Shown here in pieces: positions 42,266 to 48,498 of a DNA stretch of 48,498 bases (the stretch's first letter is position 1; the number at the start of each line of letters is the position of its first letter). Source of the stretch: Oscillospiraceae bacterium (GTDB lineage: Bacteria > Bacillota > Clostridia > Oscillospirales > Ruminococcaceae); assembly GCA_017545185.1 (NCBI GenBank), contig JAFWQJ010000060.1, forward strand, positions 1-48,498. Direction: 5' to 3'. The position numbers were made by a program, and so were the translations under genes. The notes below the pieces were generated by a model, which saw only the letters and a program-made list of their open reading frames with translations, made no database searches and was not told the DNA's origin.

Positions 42266-43129
42266 TCAATCGCGCCAGCGGCGGCGGAAAGCCAGACAGG
42301 TGACATTCTCCGCTTTCTTGAATTGCTTGGAGAAGTAGCTTTGGTCATTAAACCCGCACAGGGACGAGATCTCCTCCACAGACTTGTCCGTGAAGCGGAG
42401 CAGGCGCTTTGCATAGTTGATGCGCAGCGCGATGATGTGCTGGAAGATCGTCTCCCCGTAGGCGCGTTTGAATTCCCGCGTCAGGTAGTATTTGCTGATA
42501 TCGAACCGCCGTGCCAGATCATCCAGCCGGATATCACCGGTGAAGTTCGCGTCGATGTGCGCGAGCACGGTCTTGAGCTTGGCCTGCAGCGCTGTGTCGT
42601 TCTCCTCGGAAATGCTGTTGACAGTCAGCAGCATCGTCAGAAGATCGACGATCAGGCCGGAGGTCAGCACCTCGGTATCGGCATAGGTTTCGGCGTTCAG
42701 GCGCATGATCTCCTGCAGCAGTGAAACGAATTTCACTGTGGAGACCGGGTGGAACACAGGCTGAAGCTGCGCCGTGAACAACTTGTAGTATTCCTCTGAG
42801 GTACATCCGTTAAAGTGCACCCAGAGCAGCTCCCACGGATCCTGCGCATCGCTCTGATACGAATGCGCGGCGCGGCAGTCGATGAAGAAGCAGTCACCGC
42901 CCTCCAGCTGGAACTGTCTGCCTTCATAGTTCAGGCTGCCCTTGCCGTTCAGGACGACTGCAAACAGGAACGACTGCAGGTTCTGACGGCTCGTGTGATG
43001 ATTATCGCCCGCTTTGAGATGTCCGCACTCCTGGAGATAGAAGAACGCGCGCCTTGCAACGGCACTTGGTGTCTTCATGATCCGGCTGTCGAGCGGATTC
43101 GGGGCTTGTGCAAAATTCTGCTGCGGCAT
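42266..43129 (-). CDS. AraC-family transcriptional regulator
   Basis: A 287-residue regulator with an N-terminal cupin-like sugar-sensing domain (FLFAVVLNGKGSLNYEGRQF; FFIDCRAAHSYQSD). The C-terminal double helix-turn-helix (about 187-287) includes DLARRFDISKYYLTREFKRA and VEEISSLCGFNDQSYFSKQF. Such proteins activate sugar uptake operons, and the sugar ABC transporter at 36592-40154 on the same strand is the obvious target, although dpaA and comEA pieces lie between. It has its own promoter, and GAGGAGG precedes the ATG. Confidence 0.93.
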   Translation of the reverse strand: MPQQNFAQAPNPLDSRIMKTPSAVARRAFFYLQECGHLKAGDNHHTSRQNLQSFLFAVVLNGKGSLNYEGRQFQLEGGDCFFIDCRAAHSYQSDAQDPWELLWVHFNGCTSEEYYKLFTAQLQPVFHPVSTVKFVSLLQEIMRLNAETYADTEVLTSGLIVDLLTMLLTVNSISEENDTALQAKLKTVLAHIDANFTGDIRLDDLARRFDISKYYLTREFKRAYGETIFQHIIALRINYAKRLLRFTDKSVEEISSLCGFNDQSYFSKQFKKAENVTCLAFRRRWRD

Positions 43130-43195
43130 AAGAAATCCTCCTCTGAAATAATAGATTTCACCGGAATCAGTGATTTAGTCACTTTCCTCAACTTT

Positions 43196-43224
43196 ATTAT
43201 ACAACATTTTTGCTCTAAATGCAA
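43196..43224 (-). promoter_or_regulatory. Promoter of the AraC-family gene
   Basis: On the minus strand TTGCAT (43219-43224) and TATAAT (43196-43201) with a 17-bp spacer. Confidence 0.8.
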
Positions 43225-43428
43225 GATGCCTCATTGTAGAATCTTGCCTGTTTCTTTTGTGCATTTTGTAGGTAAATTGCCATATTTTATACTCTTGGTA
43301 AAAAGATTTTGACGTATTACACAAAATTGAAATGCCGGTTCCGTTTTCCTCTGCGTTATTATCCCTGCAACATCGACCATAAGTAATACTATTATTTTGC
43401 TTTTTTGATAAAAAGAAGGGGATAAAAA

Positions 43429-43527
43429 ATGCAGAAATTAGAACGATTGTGCCTGTGTCGGAAACGCGACAGCTTTTTTTCGTGCGTCCTGTTGAAAATG
43501 ACTGCAAATTTCACGCTGTTACTGTAA
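43429..43527 (+). CDS. Possible 32-residue peptide with internal terminator-like hairpin
   Basis: ATG preceded by AAGGGG at 8 bases opens a 32-codon ORF (MQKLERLCLCRKRDSFFSCV at the start), rich in Cys and basic residues. Within it, CTGTGTCG-GAAA-CGCGACAG followed by CTTTTTTT looks like an imperfect intrinsic terminator. It might be a leader-peptide/attenuator remnant or chance. Confidence 0.25.
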   Translation: MQKLERLCLCRKRDSFFSCVLLKMTANFTLLL

Positions 43528-43797
43528 TTTCGCTTCAAAGCAGCAAATTCTGACTGCAAAATGCGGTATCAGAGCGGCTGTTCACCTGTTTTTCACTATG
43601 GAGATTTCTGCGGATTCCGATCATCGTGCGGCAAAAAAATAACTGACAGGCACGCGCACGGCGGCAGGATCGCTCCAAAAATGGTACTGTTTACATTGCC
43701 CGGCAGGCTGTTTTTCTCTGTTTACTCTGTTGATTATGGCGTTTGGAATGCGGAACCTGCACGGGCATTCCGCTGAATCGCCGCTGAAAAACAAAAG

Positions 43798-43821
43798 AAC
43801 GCTGACCGTAATATCAGCGTC
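43798..43821 (-). terminator. Terminator of the cysteine-synthase-family gene
   Basis: Stem AACGCTGA / TCAGCGTC with a short loop. On the minus strand it is followed by TTCTTTTGTTTTT. Confidence 0.6.
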
Positions 43822-43873
43822 CTGTGGTTTGATACAGCAAAATCAGAAGCGGAAGCCGTTTCAGACAGCGCAC

Positions 43874-44896
43874 TCACCGCACCGACTGCACGCCGAGCAG
43901 TTCGATATGCGCAGTCATGCAGCTGTCGTCCGCGGGGAACTCCTCGCAGTAATCCGTCGAAAGATACTTCTTGTTGTCATCCGCCAGCACCGTGACGACC
44001 GTCTTGTCCGCGCCGATGCGGTCGCCGGCGATCAGGCAGCCGAGCAGGTTCGCACCCGAGCTGATGCCGACGCCGATGCCGAGCTTCCGCGCCAGCATCT
44101 GCGCCATGCGGATCGAATCAATGTCATCAACAGAGACTACGCCGGTCGCCTCGTCCATGTGGCAGATCGGCGGGATAAACTCATCGGAAATGCCCTGGAT
44201 CCGATGCTTACCGGTCTTGTAGCCGGTCGAGAGGGTCGGTGAATTGATCGGCTCCAGCGGGAACACGGCGCAGTCCGGATTGACCCGCCGCAGCGCTCTG
44301 CCGATGCCCATGACCGTTCCGCCCGTACCGACGCCCGCGACGACCGCATCCGCAGTTTTGCCGAGCGAACGGAGCTGCCGGACGATCTCCGGACCGGTCA
44401 GCAGCTCATGTGCCTCCGCGTTATCCTCATTGGAGAACTGGCACGGCAGGAATACATTTCCCTGCTTCGCGAGCTCCTCCGTCAGCCGGATCGAGCCCTG
44501 AAAGCCGCCCTGCTCCGCGGAAACAAGACGGACCTCTGCGCCGTAGCTGCGCATAAGATTGATGCGCTCCACGCTCATCCAGTCCGGCATGTAGATCACA
44601 ACGGGATGCCCCAGCGCTGCACCGACTGCCGAAAACGCGATGCCGGTATTGCCGCTGGTCGCCTCCGCAATGATGTCGCCGGGTCTGATCGTTCCGGCGG
44701 CATAGGCTTTTTTCAGAATATGGTACGCCACGCGGTCCTTGATGCTGCCGCTCAGATTGAAGGCCTCCGCCTTCGCATAGACCGTGCGCAGCTCCCCGCG
44801 GTAGCGCATTGAGATCGCGAGCAGCGGCGTCTCCCCGATCAGCGCGTCAAGGCGCGCAAACTGTTCCGCTACGGTATTGTCCTGTACGGTATTCAT
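43874..44896 (-). CDS. Cysteine-synthase-family PLP enzyme
   Basis: A 340-residue fold-type II PLP enzyme. The PLP lysine is Lys53 in the LSGSIKDRVAYHILKKA segment, where cysteine synthases usually have a PxSVKDR-like sequence. SGNTG (81-85) binds the cofactor phosphate/substrate and GTGGTVMG follows about 110 residues later. Length and motifs fit O-acetylserine sulfhydrylase (CysK/CysM) or a close relative making another beta-substituted alanine. The C-terminus carries an extra ~25 residues (TAHIELLGVQSVR). No cysE is beside it. The exact substrate cannot be told. Confidence 0.85.
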   Translation of the reverse strand: MNTVQDNTVAEQFARLDALIGETPLLAISMRYRGELRTVYAKAEAFNLSGSIKDRVAYHILKKAYAAGTIRPGDIIAEATSGNTGIAFSAVGAALGHPVVIYMPDWMSVERINLMRSYGAEVRLVSAEQGGFQGSIRLTEELAKQGNVFLPCQFSNEDNAEAHELLTGPEIVRQLRSLGKTADAVVAGVGTGGTVMGIGRALRRVNPDCAVFPLEPINSPTLSTGYKTGKHRIQGISDEFIPPICHMDEATGVVSVDDIDSIRMAQMLARKLGIGVGISSGANLLGCLIAGDRIGADKTVVTVLADDNKKYLSTDYCEEFPADDSCMTAHIELLGVQSVR

Positions 44897-44942
44897 ATAG
44901 TCCTCCGATACATGATTCGCTCAGTTATAGATTTGCCCTATC

Positions 44943-44971
44943 AGTATACCATATTCCGACGGAAAATGCAA
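44943..44971 (-). promoter_or_regulatory. Promoter of the cysteine-synthase-family gene
   Basis: On the minus strand TTGCAT (44966-44971) and TATACT (44943-44948) with a 17-bp spacer. Confidence 0.75.
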
Positions 44972-45025
44972 GCGGTTTTTGCAGTGCCGGTGCCTTTTTA
45001 TCATGGCACATTTGCCGCGGACCGC

Positions 45026-45054
45026 TTGCTTTTTTCTGCGAAATATGCTAAACT
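45026..45054 (+). promoter_or_regulatory. Promoter of the esterase-like lipoprotein
   Basis: TTGCTT (45026-45031) and TAAACT (45049-45054) with a 17-bp spacer. Confidence 0.7.
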
Positions 45055-45103
45055 GTAAGCAGCGCGGTTCATCCGCAATTTTATCATAACCGGGAGGATT
45101 ATT

Positions 45104-46102
45104 ATGAAACGGATTACAAGTCTCTGCGCACTGCTTCTCTGCACCACATTTTTGACCGGCTGTGCCGGAGGTGAGAGCACCATCCCCGAGCCGGAGTCTG
45201 CCGCTGAACTGTCTGTTGAAACAGAGCCCTCTGCAGCCGAACCTGCCGCGACTGAGCCCACCGCGACCGAGCCCGCCGTCACGGAGCCGCCGGAAAAGCC
45301 GGAGATCACCGACGGGGAAAAGGAAGGCTGGCTCTCCTGCACCTATGCCGGGATCAAGCACGACATGATCCTCGATCTTCCGGAAACACCCGACGGCGCA
45401 CCGCTGATCATCATGCTGCCCGGATACGGCGCCACGGCCGAGAACTTCCGCAGCAGTGTGCATCTGGAGGAAACGGCCAATCCGCACGGTTACGCGGTGC
45501 TGTATGTCACCGGTGCCCCGCAGCCGAACAAACCGAACTCCTCCTACAGCTGGAATTCCGAGCTGGCAGCGGATGGCAATCCGGATCTCGCCTTTCTGAA
45601 AGCGCTTGCAGGCTCCATGCAGGAAACCTACGGCTTTGACAGCGCCCGTACCTATGCCGCGGGATTCAGCAACGGCGCAGCCATGGTGCACAGCCTTGCG
45701 ATGGAGGCGGGTGATACCTTCACCGCGTTTGTCAGTGTGGCCGGGATGCTGTCCACGGGCATCTGGGAAAACCGTAACGAAGCAAACAGCGTCGGCTTTC
45801 TGCAAATCACCGGCGAAAAGGACGAACTTATCCCGAAGCACAGCGACGGCAGCGCGGAGCATTACGACGTCCCCGCAATCGAGGATGTCGTCTCATACTG
45901 GGCAGCCTCAAACGGACTGACTGAATCCGCATCTGAAACGGTCGGGGACAGATCAGTGCTGACAAAATACACTGGCAGCGGAACGGCAAAGCAGGTCTGG
46001 GATGTGTCCATCCCGAACGGACGGCACTCGTGGCCGAACGGCGATTACAACGGTGTGATTGCAAACGAACTGATCCTGGATTTCTTTGATGCACAGGGAT
46101 AA
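45104..46102 (+). CDS. Secreted esterase-like alpha/beta hydrolase lipoprotein (CE1/LpqC type)
   Basis: A 332-residue lipoprotein. The lipobox FLTGC places the modified Cys at 20, followed by a Glu/Ala/Thr/Pro-rich spacer (about 21-68) and the catalytic domain. HDMILDLPE-APLIIMLPGYGA is the start of the fold. The nucleophile Ser189 lies in AAGFSNGAAM (G-x-S-x-G type), and the late His is in IPNGRHSWPNGDY. The pattern is that of polyhydroxybutyrate depolymerase/feruloyl esterase (CE1, LpqC) proteins. In a plant-fibre degrader, removal of feruloyl or acetyl groups from hemicellulose is a plausible role, but the substrate is inferred. It has its own promoter and terminator. Confidence 0.8.
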   Translation: MKRITSLCALLLCTTFLTGCAGGESTIPEPESAAELSVETEPSAAEPAATEPTATEPAVTEPPEKPEITDGEKEGWLSCTYAGIKHDMILDLPETPDGAPLIIMLPGYGATAENFRSSVHLEETANPHGYAVLYVTGAPQPNKPNSSYSWNSELAADGNPDLAFLKALAGSMQETYGFDSARTYAAGFSNGAAMVHSLAMEAGDTFTAFVSVAGMLSTGIWENRNEANSVGFLQITGEKDELIPKHSDGSAEHYDVPAIEDVVSYWAASNGLTESASETVGDRSVLTKYTGSGTAKQVWDVSIPNGRHSWPNGDYNGVIANELILDFFDAQG

Positions 46103-46108
46103 GACGAA

Positions 46109-46150
46109 CCCCGCCCGCGGACAAAAGGCGTCCGCAGGCGGGGCTCTTTA
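46109..46150 (+). terminator. Terminator of the esterase-like gene
   Basis: A 14-bp stem (CCCCGCCCGCGGAC / GTCCGC-AGGCGGGG, one bulge) with a short loop, followed by CTCTTTATG. Confidence 0.8.
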
Positions 46151-46219
46151 TGTGAAGGATGTTACAGAAAAGCAATGTCATTCCGCGCAGACCGGCGCTC
46201 CCCCTCTCCGGAGCCGCCG

Positions 46220-47614
46220 TCAGGTTCTGCACGCAAGTATCAGCACATCGCCGATATCCGGCAGGTTGCTGTAAAAACTGTCAGAGTCCCATTCAACGGA
46301 TACATTTGCACTGCAGAACAGCGCATCTGCGTCAAGATACTTCGGGATCCAGAACAGCGCGGTAAACTGCCGGAAGGTACTGCCCTTTTCCAGCACGCAG
46401 ATCGAAGGAACGACCGCGTCAGAACCGGGCTTCTCCGCCCCGGTCACGACCGCATCGGTGAAATATCCGTAGTAATCCATGCGCAGCACATTGTATTCCG
46501 CGGGATCCATTCCGTCCGGGAGCGCAAATCCTGCAAATTCATCCGGCAGGATATAATCAGCTCCGTCCTCAATAGCCGGGAAGAACACCTGGCCGTCAAG
46601 GGAATCGTCTGCCTCATACGGCACGATCGCCTGCAGGAAGAACACCGGAACCGAACCGTGTTCGTCCGGGGGATCCTGATCGCCGCCAACTCCGTGATGA
46701 TGCCAGCCGGAGCCGGGATCACTGCTGGGCGAGCCCGGATGCCAGTGTTCGCCGCCGCTGGAACCGTCACGCGTGGTCGTGCCCTCAGCTGCTGTCATCA
46801 TGGTTGTCCCGGCCGGTACGTTTGTCCGCATCGTCGCGGATGTTACAAAATAATATTCTGAACCTGTCGCCATCACTGCTGTCGTCAATACAGGATATGC
46901 CGTCGTTCTCGCTGTCACTCTGGTTGTTACTGCCCGGGGTGCCGTCGTTCTCGCTGTCACTCTGGTTGTCACTGCCCGGGGTGCCGATGTTCCTGCTGTC
47001 ACTCTGGCTGTCGTTATCGGCGGAACCGTGGCCCTCGCTGTCATTTTCGTTGTCGTCTTCGGAGGTGCTGTCGTTCTCGCGGTTGTCCTTGCAGGAGATG
47101 TCGTCCTGACTGTCGTTCGCGTTGTCGCCTTATCGGGTGCTGTCATGCGTGCTGTCGTTCCGGCATTCGCTCCGGAATGCGCCGGAGCAGCATGATTCTG
47201 TTCTGTCTGCCGGACGGATGCCGCCGTCTGTGCGGGTTCGGAATCCCGCGTGCCGCCTGCCGCAGTCCGCTCCGTGGCAGCTGTCTGCGCTGCAGTCACG
47301 GTCTGTTCAGCGGCGACATCTCTGTCCGTCAGTGCTGTCACGGCAGATGCCGTACCCTCCGCCTCATAGGGGGCGGTTTCGGCAACAGTCGTCGTATAGG
47401 TCGTCTGGTCCGGTTCCGGGACCTGCTCCGGCTTCTCCACACGGAGCCGCGGATAGATCGCTGCAGCGATGATGACCACGAGGCACGCGGCGATCGCCGG
47501 AATCCCGTAAACCTTCCGGAAGATCGTTCTGCGCGGCTTCTGCGGTCCCGCAGCCGCTTCGATATATTCAGGGGGGAGTTCGCTTAGAAGCTCCATAAAT
47601 TCAAGCTCTTTCAC
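46220..47614 (-). CDS. Membrane-anchored partner of sigma factor 2, Thr-rich
   Basis: A 464-residue protein translated from a GTG that overlaps the sigma factor stop codon (GTGA). The cytosolic N-terminus (MKELEFMELLSELPPEYIEA) is followed by one transmembrane helix (about 37-54, IPAIAACLVVIIAAAIY). A long low-complexity region rich in Thr, Ala and Arg (about 65-260) contains 14-residue repeats of APRAVTTRVTART type. The C-terminal ~170 residues form a beta-rich external domain (FFLQAIVPYEADDSLDGQVF). The layout is that of a sensing anti-sigma factor, but no known anti-sigma domain was recognised. Such a Thr-rich stretch outside the cell is probably a spacer, possibly glycosylated. Confidence 0.6.
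   Translation of the reverse strand: MKELEFMELLSELPPEYIEAAAGPQKPRRTIFRKVYGIPAIAACLVVIIAAAIYPRLRVEKPEQVPEPDQTTYTTTVAETAPYEAEGTASAVTALTDRDVAAEQTVTAAQTAATERTAAGGTRDSEPAQTAASVRQTEQNHAAPAHSGANAGTTARMTAPDKATTRTTVRTTSPARTTARTTAPPKTTTKMTARATVPPITTARVTAGTSAPRAVTTRVTARTTAPRAVTTRVTARTTAYPVLTTAVMATGSEYYFVTSATMRTNVPAGTTMMTAAEGTTTRDGSSGGEHWHPGSPSSDPGSGWHHHGVGGDQDPPDEHGSVPVFFLQAIVPYEADDSLDGQVFFPAIEDGADYILPDEFAGFALPDGMDPAEYNVLRMDYYGYFTDAVVTGAEKPGSDAVVPSICVLEKGSTFRQFTALFWIPKYLDADALFCSANVSVEWDSDSFYSNLPDIGDVLILACRT
46901..47026 (-). repeat. 42-bp tandem repeats in the Thr-rich spacer
   Basis: Three adjacent units of about 42 bases (46901-46942, 46943-46984 and a diverged third) encode 14-residue repeats. Further degenerate repeats continue to about 47150. 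Length variation between strains is likely. Confidence 0.8.
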
Positions 47615-48177
47615 AGCAATCCCTCCTTCCGCAGGTACTTTTGCAGCCGGTTCCGAATCCGTGAGAGCGTCACCTTGACATTGATATCAGTCATTTCAAA
47701 ATCAGCCGCGATCTCCGAGATCGGGGCGGCATACCAATAGCGCCGGACAAACAGATTCCGCTGGCGTTCAGGAAGCTCGCCGAGGAACTGCTTGACCGCT
47801 TCGAGCATAACGCGCCGGTCGATCTCACGTTCGATATTTTCGCCGGAGGACAGACAATCGGAAAGCTCCGCGAGGGCAAGCGGCATCTGGCCGCCGCCGC
47901 GCTTTTCGGCGTGGCCGGCTGCATACCGCTTCAGGGCAAAATTCCGGACGAGCGTGAGGAAATACGCTCCGTAATGCCGCGGGCGTGCGGGCGGGATCGC
48001 ATTCCATGCACTGAGCAGGGCATCATTCAAACATTCCTCTGCATCCTCCTCGCTGCCGAGGATATTGCGCGCAACATTTTTGCATCGCATGCCGTACTGA
48101 CTGACAGTCTCGGCCAAAGCCTGCTCATTCCGATTTTCAAAAAGCAATAGGATTCTCTCGTCTTCCGTGGCATTCAC
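47611..48177 (-). CDS. ECF-like RNA polymerase sigma factor 2
   Basis: A 188-residue sigma-70 family protein. Region 2 is seen in ILGSEEDAEECLNDALLSAW (about 41-60). Region 4 has the helix-turn-helix PISEIAADFEMTDINVKVTL (about 151-170) and the ending RIRNRLQKYLRKEG. It begins with GTG after AAGGG. It is clearly related to the factor at 1739-2293 (shared ILGSE-DAEEC and PPARP motifs), so the window holds two such systems. Its GTGA overlap with the membrane partner makes a sigma/anti-sigma pair. Confidence 0.88.
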   Translation of the reverse strand: MNATEDERILLLFENRNEQALAETVSQYGMRCKNVARNILGSEEDAEECLNDALLSAWNAIPPARPRHYGAYFLTLVRNFALKRYAAGHAEKRGGGQMPLALAELSDCLSSGENIEREIDRRVMLEAVKQFLGELPERQRNLFVRRYWYAAPISEIAADFEMTDINVKVTLSRIRNRLQKYLRKEGLL

Positions 48178-48302
48178 CGCCCTTCGCGCTTCGTGCCTTC
48201 ACTCATATAGACCCGAAGCGTCGGAAAAGGTTACAGTCTTTTCCGAATATTTTTTTATTCTTTGTGATCCGGCAGAAAACCGGCTCACGGCATACTTTAT
48301 AT

Positions 48303-48331
48303 ATTATAGCACATTACCGCCTGAATTTCAA
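48303..48331 (-). promoter_or_regulatory. Promoter of sigma factor 2
   Basis: On the minus strand TTGAAA (48326-48331) and TATAAT (48303-48308) with a 17-bp spacer; the leader is about 120 bases. Confidence 0.8.
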
Positions 48332-48420
48332 CCCTCGCGGGGAAAAAGCGATGCGTTCACTGTAGGAATGTCAATGATAGGTGACAGATTCCTTCCAAAA
48401 AAATACGAAGCACCAGAATT

Positions 48421-48475
48421 GGAAAGCCCAGCCTATGGAGGGAGCCACAGGCGACCGGAACAGGCTGGGCTTTCC
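48421..48475. repeat. Large inverted repeat at right edge
   Basis: A perfect 14-bp stem (GGAAAGCCCAGCCT / AGGCTGGGCTTTCC) encloses a 27-base loop. No T-run follows on either strand, so it is not an ordinary terminator. It could be the terminator or RNA element of a gene beyond the window. Confidence 0.5.
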
Positions 48476-48498
48476 GGCACTCACATGACTGCCAGATA

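Larger units (their letters stand above)
43130..43873. other. Long AT-rich intergenic region
   Basis: 744 bases with no clear large gene. It holds the araC-type promoter (43196-43224), a possible 32-codon ORF (43429-43527) and the terminator of the PLP enzyme gene (43798-43821). Otherwise I see nothing. Confidence 0.6.
48178..48498. other. Gene-free stretch with promoter and a large hairpin
   Basis: No gene in these 321 bases. They hold the sigma factor leader (with a GGAAAAG/CTTTTCC stem near 48220-48245), the promoter at 48303-48331 and the hairpin at 48421-48475. Confidence 0.6.

Noticed and set aside
43130-43428. Gene in the AT-rich gap beside the AraC gene
   Set aside because: ORFs here lack ribosome-binding sites and codon bias; one overlaps the AraC promoter in antisense.
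1-48498. tRNA, rRNA, tmRNA or other stable RNA genes
   Set aside because: I looked for tRNA- and rRNA-like sequence in the gaps and found none apart from the THF riboswitch and the unassigned structured gap at 199-345.

Overview
The window looks like chromosome from a GC-rich, Gram-positive anaerobe of the Ruminococcaceae (a Ruminococcus-like Clostridium-class bacterium). The reasons are the combination of spoIIID and dipicolinate synthase (endospore genes), a dgt-dnaG-rpoD cluster, a THF riboswitch on folT, and two dockerin-bearing secreted proteins, one of them a small cohesin-dockerin adaptor like those of Ruminococcus cellulosomes. Family names come from recognisable motifs in the translated sequence; no database search was made.

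Layout. 1-1.6 kb: a prophage remnant on the minus strand: a truncated MuF-type minor head protein whose C-terminus is an HExxH metallopeptidase (toxin-like), an overlapping 58-residue ORF that could be its immunity protein, a hairpin-rich gap and the end of another small gene. 1.6-4.8 kb: a perfect-consensus promoter, an ECF-type sigma factor and a large membrane-anchored partner. 4.9-6.1 kb: a secreted CAP-domain protein with a dockerin. 6.3-13.5 kb (plus): spoIIID, pfkA, THF riboswitch-folT-folC, a membrane-bound metallopeptidase, proC and two membrane proteins. 13.5-14.1 kb: copy 1 of a hairpin-chain repeat. 14.2-23.3 kb: prfB (minus), a DUF2975/HTH pair (plus), then MBL hydrolase-maf-CPA2 antiporter, glyA, the cohesin-dockerin protein and rpsB-tsf (minus). 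23.5-27.3 kb: an ABC-2 exporter operon. 27.6-34.1 kb (plus): a COG2426 membrane protein, dgt, dnaG, two tandem primary-type sigma factors and a lipoprotein. 34.2-34.7 kb: copy 2 of the repeat, inverted. 34.7-42.1 kb: dpaB with a dpaA gene split into two pieces by exactly 6.5 kb carrying a sugar ABC transporter, a ComEA-like protein and small genes. 42.3-48.5 kb: an AraC regulator, a cysteine-synthase-family enzyme, a secreted esterase-like lipoprotein and a second sigma/anti-sigma pair.

How the genes fit together. Housekeeping blocks are conserved and intact: rpsB-tsf, glyA, prfB, dgt-dnaG-rpoD and folT-folC. Around them sit surface and environment-sensing modules: two sigma/membrane-partner pairs near the two ends of the window, the cellulosome-type proteins, and an AraC regulator beside a carbohydrate ABC importer that has no ATPase gene of its own. 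Most transcription units begin with easily recognised TTGNNN-17-TATAAT promoters. The most unusual observations are the split dpaA gene whose pieces would rejoin in frame, the inverted pair of hairpin-chain repeats downstream of genes, the MuF-metallopeptidase toxin candidate, and the tandem duplicated primary sigma factor.
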